Shown piece after piece: positions 8,467-16,850 of a DNA stretch of 48,174 bases (position 1 is the stretch's first letter; each line of letters begins with the position of its first letter). Both the position numbers and the translations under genes were made by a program. The notes below the pieces were generated by a model, which was not told the origin of the DNA, searched no databases, and saw only the letters and a program-made list of their open reading frames with translations. Source of the DNA: Heyndrickxia sporothermodurans (GTDB lineage Bacteria; Bacillota; Bacilli; Bacillales; Bacillaceae_C); the NCBI RefSeq assembly GCF_016785185.1, contig NZ_JAEKDY010000013.1; one strand, written 5' to 3'.

Positions 8467-8934
8467 ATGGGATATATTGAAGAACTACGAAAGCTTGTTG
8501 GAACAAGACCATTAAATTTAGTAGGATCTGTCGTTGTAATGGTGGATGAAAAAGGGAGGATTTTGTTACAGCAAAGGAAGTATCCAAAAGAATCGTGGGG
8601 GCTTCCCGGAGGGCTGATGGAGTTAGGAGAATCAGCGGAAGAAACGGCAAAACGGGAAGTGTATGAGGAAACGAAATTAGTTGTTGATGACTTACAGCTT
8701 ATTAACGTTTACTCGGGTAAAAACTATTATATGAAGGCGGCAAATGGTGATGAATTCTACTCTGTAACTGTTGCTTACTATTCAAATACCTTTCATGGGG
8801 AAATGCAGGCCGACCAAACAGAAATTAATGATTGCTTATTTATAGACCCACATCAATTACCGGAGAAAATTGTCGGAAGTCATCGTGAAATTGTTGAGGA
8901 TTATTTGTGTTTAATTAAAAACAGGAGTCACTAA
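8467..8934 (+). CDS. Nudix hydrolase
   Basis: A 155-residue protein with a complete Nudix box, GLMELGESAEETAKREVYEE (about residues 51-70), matching GX5EX7REUXEEXGU up to its last residues. Nudix enzymes hydrolyse nucleoside diphosphates linked to another group; the substrate here is unknown. GAGAGG overlaps the stop of the dehydrogenase gene and lies close before ATG 8467, so translation is probably coupled. Confidence 0.88.
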   Translation: MGYIEELRKLVGTRPLNLVGSVVVMVDEKGRILLQQRKYPKESWGLPGGLMELGESAEETAKREVYEETKLVVDDLQLINVYSGKNYYMKAANGDEFYSVTVAYYSNTFHGEMQADQTEINDCLFIDPHQLPEKIVGSHREIVEDYLCLIKNRSH

Positions 8935-9033
8935 GCCTCAAGTCTGAACGATTATTCATTCTTAAGTGCATTGTTGGAAGATTGTCCACTCCTATATGAT
9001 GAATATATAGAAGAGGGGAAAGGACGATATGCA

Positions 9034-9891
9034 ATGAAAAAATTATTATTATTTTTACTCGTTCTCGTCGGTTTATATTTTATCGGCTCGAGTATAAAAG
9101 AGGCATCTTGGTTTCCGTTTGGTAGAGGGGATTCACATACTCAATCGATTAAGCAAATTGACTTACTTGATATAAAAGTTGATAGCTCGAATACAACAAT
9201 TATTCCAGAAGATCGGGAAGATGTTAAAACGGAACTAGAAGGCAAAGGAAAACTAGATGTTGATCGAAGAGGAGACATTATTCGAATCGAAGTAAAACGG
9301 AAATGGTTCCAAAATTTCGGGTTTTGGAACAAAAGCAAATTGACTGTCCGTGTTCCACAAGAGTATGATCGCGATATGAATGTGACGATCGGATCCGGGA
9401 AGTTAACAATGGAAGGTCCTTCAAAAAAAGATCCAATGAAGTTGAAAAAAATGAACGTGAATATGGGTTCAGGTAAGTTAGATCTAGAAAACTTAGATGT
9501 AAAACAGTATAAACATAATGGCTCATCAGGTATGGCTAACCTAACTTCTATTTCCACTCAAACAGGGGAAATTAAAATGAGCTCCGGTATTGTCAATGTC
9601 GACGGCTATGAAGGAAAACTTGATGCGACGCTATCCTCTGGTAAATTAAATGTGCAAATGGATAAGCTTGAGGATTCCGTTGATGTTCATGTAAGTTCAG
9701 GTTTAGTTAAGCTTGATTTACCTGATAATGCAGATTTCACCTTGAAAGGAAAAGTAAGCAGTGGAGATATTTCTTGCGATTTCCCACTCGAAAGCCAAGA
9801 AGTAGGTAATCATAAAGTGAACGGAAAACATGGTTCAGGAAAGCATACAATTGATGTTACGGTGTCTAGCGGAAAAGTGAATATTTATTGA
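9034..9891 (+). CDS. DUF4097-type beta-helical protein with an N-terminal membrane anchor (LiaG-like)
   Basis: A 285-residue protein. Residues 1-22 form a signal or anchor segment (MKKLLLFLLVLVGLYFIGSS). The rest is a series of repeating short motifs of the form SSGKLNV/GSGKLDL, as in DUF4097 'putative adhesin' proteins, which fold as a beta-helix. The closest named Bacillus relative by architecture is LiaG of the cell-envelope stress operon, but no liaFSR genes are next to it. ATG 9034 was chosen over the longer frame from 8971 because it has AAAGGA upstream and begins the hydrophobic segment directly. It is convergent with the MFS gene and shares a terminator with it. Confidence 0.8.
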   Translation: MKKLLLFLLVLVGLYFIGSSIKEASWFPFGRGDSHTQSIKQIDLLDIKVDSSNTTIIPEDREDVKTELEGKGKLDVDRRGDIIRIEVKRKWFQNFGFWNKSKLTVRVPQEYDRDMNVTIGSGKLTMEGPSKKDPMKLKKMNVNMGSGKLDLENLDVKQYKHNGSSGMANLTSISTQTGEIKMSSGIVNVDGYEGKLDATLSSGKLNVQMDKLEDSVDVHVSSGLVKLDLPDNADFTLKGKVSSGDISCDFPLESQEVGNHKVNGKHGSGKHTIDVTVSSGKVNIY

Positions 9892-9906
9892 TAATTAATG
9901 ATTGAA

Positions 9907-9936
9907 AAGGCTGGTATCAAACTTGATACCAGCCTT
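9907..9936. terminator. Bidirectional terminator between the DUF4097 and MFS genes
   Basis: AAGGCTGGTATCAA and TTGATACCAGCCTT pair perfectly over 14 bp. T-rich sequence follows on both strands. Confidence 0.88.
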
Positions 9937-9945
9937 CCTTTTAAC

Positions 9946-11412
9946 TTATCCTCTTTCTTCTGCTTTTAATTTTGGAGATAAAAATGCAACAAAGAAGCCT
10001 AATAAGGCAATCACCATCATTGCAATAAATAGATGGTGCAGACCAAACACGAGAATTTCCCTTAAAGAAGATCGTGCTTCTTCAGGCAGCTTCTGTGCCA
10101 AGTTAGGATTAATCAATTGATTAAGACTATCTGTTTTTAAATGGGATTGTGCGGTTTTTGTTACCACGGTCGAATTAAAGTAAGTTCCAAGTATGGCCAC
10201 CCCGACGGATTGTCCTAATGTACGGAAAAACGTATTAGATGCGGTAGCCGCTCCGCGCATCGACCAATCAACTGCAGACTGAGAGCTAACCATCGTTATC
10301 GTCATAACCATTCCGAAGCCAACCCCGATTAAAGCAGCTAATAAATAGAAAAATAGCTCAGGCGTATTAATCGAGAAAAACATTAACCAAATCGCTGAAA
10401 TAACGATAATTCCCATACCGACTGCAACGGTTACACGTTCACCTTGACGCAGCAACATTCGCCCGCCGAGAAATGAACCAATCATCCATGTAAGAGACAT
10501 TGGAGCCAGCATTAATCCTGAAATAGTAGCTCCGTGGCCAATGACCCCTTGAACCCACATCGGAAAATAAACGGTTATACCAATTAATATACAACTTGCG
10601 AGAAAACCAACCGCATTAGCGACCGAGATGGCCCTTAAACGAAATAGCTGTAATGGAATCATCGGTTCTTTTGCTTTCGATTCAATGAAAACGAATAATA
10701 TAAGTAAGATAATTGCACTTATAAGCAAAAGAATAATCGATGGAGACGTCCAGTTATGCGTATCGCCGCCGCGTTGTAAAGCATAAAGTAAGGCAAGCAT
10801 ACCTATCGAAAAAGTAATCGCACCGGCAAAGTCGATTTTTTTCTTTGTTTTTTCGATATTTTCCTTCAAAGAAAAGCCAACCATCAGCATCGCAGCAATT
10901 CCGAATGGAACATTAATATAGAATATCCAATGCCATGAGAGCTGATCGACGAAAAAACCACCGACAAGTGGACCGATAACACCGGCAATTCCCCAAGCGG
11001 CCCCCATAAACCCTAGTACCTTTGCTCGTTTTTCATATGGATAGATATCCCCGATAATCGTAGTTGTGACAGGCATAATGGCACCAGCACCAATCCCTTG
11101 GATCGCACGATAAATAATTAATTGCTCCATCGTTTGTGAAAGTCCACAAAGTGCAGAGCCAATAAGGAAAATAATTGTACCAAGTGTAAAAATAAATTTT
11201 CTGCCGTATAAATCAGAAAGCTTTCCAAAAATCGGAACCGTTACAGCAGAAGTAAGTAAATATATTGCAAAAACCCAATTCATTAATTCGATCCCTTTTA
11301 AATCACTAACAATTGTCGGCATCGCAGTACTAACGATAGTTCCTTCAATGGCTGTCAAAAAGGTTGCAACAAAAAGGGCGATCGTTACTGTTCGTTTATT
11401 TGTTTTCTTCAT
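9946..11412 (-). CDS. MFS drug exporter, DHA2 family (EmrB/QacA type)
   Basis: A 488-residue membrane protein with many hydrophobic segments, consistent with the 14-helix DHA2 group. Motif A (GKLSDLYGRKFIF, near residue 63) and motif C region (GAAWGIAGVIGPLVGGFF, near 138) are both present, the latter typical of antiporters that expel drugs with proton influx. It resembles Bacillus YusP/Bmr3-like exporters; the substrate is unknown. Start ATG 11412 has GGAGG 7 bases before it. A sigma-A promoter is visible at 11445-11474. No regulator gene is adjacent. Confidence 0.9.
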   Translation of the reverse strand: MKKTNKRTVTIALFVATFLTAIEGTIVSTAMPTIVSDLKGIELMNWVFAIYLLTSAVTVPIFGKLSDLYGRKFIFTLGTIIFLIGSALCGLSQTMEQLIIYRAIQGIGAGAIMPVTTTIIGDIYPYEKRAKVLGFMGAAWGIAGVIGPLVGGFFVDQLSWHWIFYINVPFGIAAMLMVGFSLKENIEKTKKKIDFAGAITFSIGMLALLYALQRGGDTHNWTSPSIILLLISAIILLILFVFIESKAKEPMIPLQLFRLRAISVANAVGFLASCILIGITVYFPMWVQGVIGHGATISGLMLAPMSLTWMIGSFLGGRMLLRQGERVTVAVGMGIIVISAIWLMFFSINTPELFFYLLAALIGVGFGMVMTITMVSSQSAVDWSMRGAATASNTFFRTLGQSVGVAILGTYFNSTVVTKTAQSHLKTDSLNQLINPNLAQKLPEEARSSLREILVFGLHHLFIAMMVIALLGFFVAFLSPKLKAEERG

Positions 11413-11444
11413 TCCTGTCCTCCATTTTTTTATTGCTACTGACT

Positions 11445-11474
11445 AGTATCATTCGAGACCTTCTATTTTGTCAA
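11445..11474 (-). promoter_or_regulatory. Sigma-A promoter of the MFS exporter gene
   Basis: On the minus strand TTGACA (11474-11469) and GATACT (11450-11445) are 18 bp apart, ending 33 bases before the start codon. Confidence 0.65.
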
Positions 11475-11843
11475 TTAAATCGTACAAGTATACGAAAGAA
11501 GTCATTATAGAATACCAATTGCATGTCAAAAGAAGGATACTCATTTATAAAACAGCCTCAAAAGTAGTTCGTATTTCCAAAGCATAAACCCCTTTGCTAT
11601 CAACCACAAGGACTTTCGGATTAATTCAGACAATGAATAATAATTCATAATTATTCCTACTAGGTTGTTGTATATATTTTTTTGGGGGTTGAAATGGAAT
11701 TTTTTTAACATAGTAAGGAGTCCCTATATGATTTTTTAATTGGAGGGTTATTTTGCCAATATTTTCGCTGTGTAACAAAAAATACACTCCTAGTAATATT
11801 TAGTACTTTTGCCCCTGCTTAATAATTTCCATTCCTACGAAAT
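11475..11843. other. Long AT-rich gene-free stretch upstream of bpr
   Basis: No gene is seen here. The stretch holds an interrupted palindrome (GAATAAT at 11635-11641 and ATTATTC at 11650-11656) and two tiny ORFs with fair ribosome binding sites: ATG 11728-TAA 11739 (3 codons, AAGGAG upstream) and TTG 11753-TAG 11803 (16 codons, GGAGGG upstream). A minus-strand run of about 23 codons ending near 11560 reads like a gene remnant but has no start. Confidence 0.5.
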
Positions 11844-11873
11844 GACTAAATTCTGAAAATTCAGACCTTAGTC
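11844..11873. promoter_or_regulatory. 30-bp palindrome with a CodY-like box upstream of bpr
   Basis: GACTAA and TTAGTC flank, with equal 2-base gaps, the perfect 14-bp palindrome TCTGAAAATTCAGA (11852-11865). Bases 11847-11861 match the CodY consensus AATTTTCWGAAAATT at 12 of 15 positions. In B. subtilis, CodY takes part in repression of extracellular protease genes including bpr. The symmetry suggests a protein-binding site; it could also form an RNA hairpin, but no T run follows directly. Confidence 0.5.
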
Positions 11874-11968
11874 GACAAATTTAGACAATTTTTTTAAAAC
11901 CTAAGCGATATATTTAAGTTGACAACTAAGAACCTTCACCAAGAAAGTCTAGAGAAAGGAGGATTAGG

Positions 11969-12025
11969 TTGTCATTTCTATTGTCAAAAGCTTTTTTCAG
12001 GAACGAAAAGAGCGAATTATTTTGA
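11969..12025 (+). CDS. Possible 18-codon leader ORF before bpr
   Basis: TTG 11969 is preceded at 6 bases by a perfect AAAGGAGG (11955-11962). The frame encodes 18 residues, is hydrophobic at the start and basic in the middle, and ends with TGA 17 bases before the bpr start. Such a strong ribosome binding site right before bpr may serve a coupled leader peptide. There is no coding evidence beyond the start signal. Confidence 0.35.
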   Translation: MSFLLSKAFFRNEKSELF

Positions 12026-12042
12026 AGGGGAGGAAAAAAAGA

Positions 12043-15000
12043 ATGCCGAGAAAGAAAAAGGTTGTGAAGGCAGCAAGTGTATTGGCCACAGTGTTAATGT
12101 CAGTTTCGCTTTTAACACCAAGCTTTGCGAATGCTGCATCATTGTCAGTCACGAAAAAGCCGCACACATCGGTCCTGGATTCGAATGTAACGAAGTCGAA
12201 AATTAGTGATACGCTTCTTAAGAAGTTCAAAACAGCCGATGAAAAGGTAACCTTTTTAATCAAATTTAAGGAGCAAGCGGATACGGCTAAAGTTGCCAAA
12301 AAAGCGGCAACCAATGCCAAAAAGGCGAAGCTGTCAGCGATTAAAACGAAGCTTGCCAAACGATCTGCGGTTGTCTCTGAATTAAGAGCGACTGCGTTAG
12401 AAACGCAAGACGATGTGATTAAGTATTTAAAAAAGGAAAAGAAAAACGGCAATGTAAAGAATTTTGAATCCTTCTATATTGTCAATGGGATGGCAATAAC
12501 AGCTACGAAGGAAGTCATGCAAAAGCTTGCTGGCTTTGAAGCCGTAGCAAAAGTCCTTCCTAATGAAACACGTCAACTTTATAAAACAGGTGTAGCTACA
12601 CCGAATAAACAAGATCAAAAAACGGAAAAAAGTGCAAAAACGGCTGATAAGAAAGCTGGCACTAACAATATTGAATGGAATATTGATCGCGTAGGTGCAC
12701 CGCAAGTTTGGGATATGGGGATTGATGGATCAGGAACGGTCATCGCCAATATCGATACAGGTGTACAATGGGATCACCCAGCATTAAAAGAAAAATATCG
12801 TGGTTATAATGCAGCTAATCCTAATAGCCCTAATCATGAAATGAACTGGTTTGATGCAACAGCTGGCCGATCCGCTCCATATGATGATCAAGGACATGGT
12901 ACACATACAATGGGAACAATGGTCGGTTCTGAGCCTAATGGGGCGAACCAAATTGGTGTAGCTCCTGGAGCAAAGTGGATTGCGGTAAAAGCGTTCACAG
13001 CTACGGGTGGCACAGACGCAGATCTACTAGAAGCTGCTGAATGGATTCTTGCTCCAAAGGATGCACAAGGGAATCCACATCCTGAAATGGCGCCAGATGT
13101 TGTCAATAACTCATGGGGCGGCGGCCGTGGAATTGATGAATGGTATCGCGAAATGGTTCAAAACTGGCGAGCAGCGGAAATTTTCCCAGAATTCTCTGCG
13201 GGGAACACAGACATATTTGAACCTGGTGGACCAGGATCAATCGCAAATCCAGCAAACTATCCTGAAAGCTTTGCGACTGGTGCAACAGATATCAACAATA
13301 AATTAGGAAGCTTCTCCTTACAAGGTCCTTCTCCATATGGTGAAATAAAGCCTGATATTGCTGCACCTGGAGTAAATATTCGTTCTTCTGTACCTGGAGG
13401 CGTGTATGAAGGCGGTTGGAATGGAACTTCGATGGCTGGACCGCATGTATCAGCTGTAGTTGCGTTGTTACGGCAAGTAAACTCATCATTGACAGTTGAT
13501 CAAATTGAAGAAATTTTAATGAACACTGCAACGCCTTTAACAGATACCACTTTCCCTGAAAGTCCAAACAATGGCTATGGACACGGATTAGTGAATGCAT
13601 TTGATGCAGTTTCATCCATTATGAATGGTCTAGGAAAAGTGAAAGGTCAAGTAACGAAAGACGGGGATGACAATGAAGCTCCAACTTTCGAACATAGTGC
13701 ACCAACTGAAACATATGCAGGAATGGATTTACCTTTAACAGTCCAAGTAAGTGATAATATTAGCGTATCTTCAGTTACTTTGGAATATAAAGAAGGAAAT
13801 GAATGGAAGAGCATTGATGCACAAAGAAAATCAGGTGATTTTAAATCTGGAGAATATTCCGCGAAGATTCCTGGGGATAAAATTGCTACTCCTTCTTTAA
13901 CGTATCGTTGGAAAATGAATGACTTTGGTAATAATGAAGTGACAAGTAATGAATACAGTGTAGAAGTGAAACCTGGAATCACTGTTGGCTATTCTCAAGA
14001 CTTTGAATCTACACCAACGGGCTGGAGCTCTTTTGGAACAAAAGATTCATGGCAATGGGGTGTACCAACTTCCGGACCAAGAAGTGCTGCCTCCGGTGAA
14101 AAGGTTTATGCGACAAACCTTGCTGGAAACTATGATAACAGTGCAAACATGACGTTGGTAATGCCGCCAATCGATCTTCCGGAAGGTAATTCATACCTTC
14201 AATTTAAAAACTGGTATGAGCTAGAAACTCGTTATGATTTCGCTCATGTATTTGTTTCAACAGATAGGGAAAATTGGACACAGCTTCTACGTTTAAATGG
14301 AACAACAACTGCATGGACAGATCAAGAAGTAGATCTATCTGCTTACGCAGGTCAACGAATCTACATTGGCTTCAACGTAACTACGGATGGAAGTGTACAA
14401 AAACAAGGTTGGTATATTGATGATGTGAAGCTTTCCGCTAATTCGATTAGCAGTAAAACTTCCAAAGGCAACATGAATCTTGGAGTCGAAAAAGGCGATG
14501 ACAAGGATTCTATGAAAAAAGAAAAGGTAAATCCAGCTTCAATTAAGCCAGAATTACCTAAAAAGGATGCCCCTCCGGCGAAAGAGGAACAAGTTAATCC
14601 TACACTATTACCGATGAATGCTCAAGTAAGTGTAGTAGAAACTGGACGTTCAGTAACAACAAATCCAGCTAACGGCGAATATGAAATGACACATGCAGCT
14701 GGCGACTATACTATACAAGCAGATGCATATGGATTCCGTTCTAAGCAACAACGTGTAACGATTGAAAATGATGGGGTAGCAACAGCTAACTTTGTTTTAG
14801 ATGAGCTGCCAAAAGGAAATATTAGTGGTACGGTGAAAAACAAATCGACTGGGGAGCCTTTACAAGGTGCAACGGTTCTACTTGTTGAAGACGCTGCGGT
14901 GACACCGGTACAAACGGATGCGAATGGACACTATGAATTAACTGCTTATGAAGGCACATATACGTTGAAAATCATTGCACCATTCTATCATGGCCAAGAA

Positions 15001-16386
15001 AAACAAGTAACGGTAGAAGGTGGAGAAACAGCAAACGTTAATATTGATTTAGTTCCAATCATTACTTACCCTGGCGGAGAAATTGGTTATGACGATGGTA
15101 CAGCTGAAAATGCGCGTGCATTCTATGATGCGGGTAATGGCTGGGCAGTGAAAATGTCACTACCTGAAGGTAAAAAGACGGCAATTGTTACAGCTGGAGT
15201 GTTCCGTTTCTGGGATACTGAATGGCCTGTACCAGGTGGAACAGAGTTCAAAGTAGAAGTTTGGGATGCAACAGGAACTAATGGCGCACCAGGTAAGAAG
15301 ATTGCTGGTCCAATCAATGCGACTGCACTTCGTAATGGTGAGTGGACAGTTGTTGATTTATCTGGAGAAGGAATCTCAGTAAATGGTGACTTCTACATGG
15401 TTTACATTCAAAGTAAAATTAACACTGCTTCTCCAGGCTTAGCAACAGATGAAAGCAGTCCAAATGCAAAACGCAGCTGGCAATACGTAGGCGGAGCATG
15501 GAGTCAATCTCCTGCAGATGAAGGAAACTATATGATTCGTGCCCGTGTAAGCTATGAAGTGGACGTACCAGCAATCACTTCACCTAAAGATGGTTCATTT
15601 ACAAATGAAGGAACAGTAACTGTAGAAGGAACTGCTTCACCTTCAACAAATGTACACATCTTAAACAATGGTGAAGAGGTGAAAACTGTTCAAGCAACAG
15701 ATAAAGGAACATTCTCTGCAGATGTGGCTCTAACTGAAGGAGAAAATGTCCTAACAGCGAAAGCTTCTGTGGAATCTGGTTCAACAGAACCGTCCGCACC
15801 AGTTAAAGTGGTGTATGACAAAACAAAACCGAATTTGATAATCGATAGTCCGAAAAATGATTCTAAGACAAATAAGGAAACAGTAACTGTTGAAGGTAAG
15901 GTCAGCGACGCCAATCTTGATTGGGTTAAAGTTGACGGTCAAAAAGCTACTGTAACCGATGGTAAATATTCAAAACGTGTGATGCTTGAAAATGGCGAAA
16001 ACGTCATTAAAGTCGTTGCTCAAGACAAAGCGGGCAATAAAGTAACGAAGAAGGTAACCGTACATGCACAGTATGATGCACCTGCAATCGAAAATCTATT
16101 GCCAGATGCTGACAAGAATTTGAAGAAAGGTGATTCAATCAAAATCGAATTTGATAGTGCACCGGGATTAAAAGCAACATTCGCTATTCACATGCCTTTA
16201 ACAAACGTTTCCAGTGATAATGCAACGGAATTGCCAATGATGGAAACATCATCTGGTCATTATGTTGGCTACTGGACCGTACCAAATGGCACAAAAGCAG
16301 ATGGAGCGGTAGTCGAAGTAAAAGTAAAAGACGATTATGGCAATGTAGGAACAAAACTGGCGAGCGGTAAGCTTTATATTAAGTAA
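12043..16386 (+). CDS. bpr: Bacillopeptidase F, secreted subtilisin-like serine protease
   Basis: A 1447-residue secreted protease, close to the 1433 of B. subtilis Bpr. Order: signal peptide (about 1-30, cut after SFANA), I9-type propeptide (about 50-190), S8 catalytic domain with triad D238 (ANIDTGVQWDHP), H285 (GHGTHTMG) and S463 (GTSMAGPH), a jelly-roll-like domain (about 650-800), two carboxypeptidase-regulatory-like domains (about 855-1010), a further beta domain, and two bacterial Ig-like domains (about 1180-1350) plus a C-terminal beta domain. No LPxTG anchor is seen, so it is likely released. ATG 12043 was chosen over TTG 12022 because GGGGAGG lies nine bases upstream. An upstream CodY-like site suggests repression in rich medium. 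Confidence 0.95.
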   Translation: MPRKKKVVKAASVLATVLMSVSLLTPSFANAASLSVTKKPHTSVLDSNVTKSKISDTLLKKFKTADEKVTFLIKFKEQADTAKVAKKAATNAKKAKLSAIKTKLAKRSAVVSELRATALETQDDVIKYLKKEKKNGNVKNFESFYIVNGMAITATKEVMQKLAGFEAVAKVLPNETRQLYKTGVATPNKQDQKTEKSAKTADKKAGTNNIEWNIDRVGAPQVWDMGIDGSGTVIANIDTGVQWDHPALKEKYRGYNAANPNSPNHEMNWFDATAGRSAPYDDQGHGTHTMGTMVGSEPNGANQIGVAPGAKWIAVKAFTATGGTDADLLEAAEWILAPKDAQGNPHPEMAPDVVNNSWGGGRGIDEWYREMVQNWRAAEIFPEFSAGNTDIFEPGGPGSIANPANYPESFATGATDINNKLGSFSLQGPSPYGEIKPDIAAPGVNIRSSVPGGVYEGGWNGTSMAGPHVSAVVALLRQVNSSLTVDQIEEILMNTATPLTDTTFPESPNNGYGHGLVNAFDAVSSIMNGLGKVKGQVTKDGDDNEAPTFEHSAPTETYAGMDLPLTVQVSDNISVSSVTLEYKEGNEWKSIDAQRKSGDFKSGEYSAKIPGDKIATPSLTYRWKMNDFGNNEVTSNEYSVEVKPGITVGYSQDFESTPTGWSSFGTKDSWQWGVPTSGPRSAASGEKVYATNLAGNYDNSANMTLVMPPIDLPEGNSYLQFKNWYELETRYDFAHVFVSTDRENWTQLLRLNGTTTAWTDQEVDLSAYAGQRIYIGFNVTTDGSVQKQGWYIDDVKLSANSISSKTSKGNMNLGVEKGDDKDSMKKEKVNPASIKPELPKKDAPPAKEEQVNPTLLPMNAQVSVVETGRSVTTNPANGEYEMTHAAGDYTIQADAYGFRSKQQRVTIENDGVATANFVLDELPKGNISGTVKNKSTGEPLQGATVLLVEDAAVTPVQTDANGHYELTAYEGTYTLKIIAPFYHGQEKQVTVEGGETANVNIDLVPIITYPGGEIGYDDGTAENARAFYDAGNGWAVKMSLPEGKKTAIVTAGVFRFWDTEWPVPGGTEFKVEVWDATGTNGAPGKKIAGPINATALRNGEWTVVDLSGEGISVNGDFYMVYIQSKINTASPGLATDESSPNAKRSWQYVGGAWSQSPADEGNYMIRARVSYEVDVPAITSPKDGSFTNEGTVTVEGTASPSTNVHILNNGEEVKTVQATDKGTFSADVALTEGENVLTAKASVESGSTEPSAPVKVVYDKTKPNLIIDSPKNDSKTNKETVTVEGKVSDANLDWVKVDGQKATVTDGKYSKRVMLENGENVIKVVAQDKAGNKVTKKVTVHAQYDAPAIENLLPDADKNLKKGDSIKIEFDSAPGLKATFAIHMPLTNVSSDNATELPMMETSSGHYVGYWTVPNGTKADGAVVEVKVKDDYGNVGTKLASGKLYIK

Positions 16387-16424
16387 TCTAATCCGAGTCC
16401 CCCCTGACTCGAAAATAGATGTTG

Positions 16425-16459
16425 CCTAGCAAGGAAAACCCCCCCTTGCTAGGTTTTTT
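16425..16459 (+). terminator. Rho-independent terminator of bpr
   Basis: CCTAGCAAGG and CCTTGCTAGG form a perfect 10-bp stem followed by six T. Confidence 0.9.
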
Positions 16460-16488
16460 GTTTTTCTATAAGGATTTTCTTTTCTTTA

Positions 16489-16517
16489 TTGTTATCTACA
16501 TATTGATGTGGTAATAT
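16489..16517 (+). promoter_or_regulatory. Likely sigma-A promoter of the hflX leader
   Basis: TTGTTA (16489-16494) and TAATAT (16512-16517) are 17 bp apart, with an extended -10 TGG in front. Transcription would start near 16524, about 325 bases before the hflX start codon. Confidence 0.6.
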
Positions 16518-16549
16518 TAAGATAACTTTTTTAGAACGGAGGGGTAGCC

Positions 16550-16591
16550 TTGAAGTTTGTAAGAATCCGATTTAAGGCTTTGTGCCGCTAA
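16550..16591 (+). CDS. Leader peptide of hflX, 13 residues
   Basis: TTG 16550 has GGAGGGG at 16538-16544, five bases upstream, and the frame ends at TAA 16589-16591. The peptide MKFVRIRFKALCR is basic. Its codons 5-8 overlap the 5' arm of the main leader helix, so ribosome position on this ORF would decide the fold of the RNA downstream. Arg/Lys-rich short leaders are common in macrolide- or lincosamide-induced attenuators, but the inducer cannot be told. Confidence 0.6.
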   Translation: MKFVRIRFKALCR

Positions 16592-16685
16592 TTAAATAGC
16601 GCAAGACTCTGCTAATCCTGTGCAGAGTAATCGGATTGGTCTGCCTACTTTTAGGAACCCTATTTTATTGAAACATTTATAGTAT

Positions 16686-16718
16686 AAAGAGGGAGGAACG
16701 ATTCTGCCCTCTTTTTTT
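16686..16718 (+). terminator. Attenuator terminator 1 of the hflX leader
   Basis: AAAGAGGG and CCCTCTTT form an 8-bp stem followed by seven T. The left arm can alternatively pair with 16658-16668. Confidence 0.85.
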
Positions 16719-16741
16719 GTTGTCTTTTTTTGGAACTGCTT

Positions 16742-16763
16742 ATAAGGGTGCTCCCTTATTTTT
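16742..16763 (+). terminator. Attenuator terminator 2 of the hflX leader
   Basis: ATAAGGG and CCCTTAT form a 7-bp stem with the loop TGCT, followed by a run of five T. It lies 24 bases after terminator 1 with no promoter visible in between. Confidence 0.65.
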
Positions 16764-16850
16764 GGGGAATTATATACATTATCCGATACTCAGGTGCGTG
16801 CAGCGAGCAGATTTGTAAGTTTATTTTTAGAAAATGGAGGGAGCAATTTT

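Larger units (their letters stand above)
16524..16850 (+). promoter_or_regulatory. Long structured hflX leader, probable ribosome-mediated attenuator
   Basis: The leader contains, in order: a 13-codon ORF (16550-16591); a four-way-junction-like fold in which AATCCGAT (16564-16571, inside the ORF) pairs with ATCGGATT (16630-16637) and encloses hairpins CGCTA/TAGCG (16586-16601) and ACTCTGC/GCAGAGT (16606-16628); a possible antiterminator pairing CCCTATTTTAT (16658-16668) with ATAAAGAGGG (16684-16693); and two terminators. A ribosome stalled on the short ORF would cover the 5' arm of the long-range helix. This is the layout known for antibiotic-inducible resistance genes, including HflXr of Listeria. 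That it works this way here is an inference. Confidence 0.65.

Noticed and set aside
9141..9557. 138-codon minus-strand ORF inside the DUF4097 gene
   Set aside because: It lies wholly in a well-supported gene, has no ribosome binding site and reads as low-complexity Ser/Phe sequence.
11540..11640. Minus-strand run reading like protein, ending near 11560
   Set aside because: Only about 23 codons after an in-frame stop, no start; too short to call a remnant.
13292..13982. Minus-strand ORFs of 107 and 111 codons inside bpr
   Set aside because: Shadows of the conserved protease frame, without start signals.
16524..16720. Known metabolite riboswitch in the hflX leader
   Set aside because: The sequence was compared from memory with SAM, purine, lysine, cobalamin, T-box, M-box, THF and yybP-ykoY motifs and none fits; the short ORF explains the leader better.
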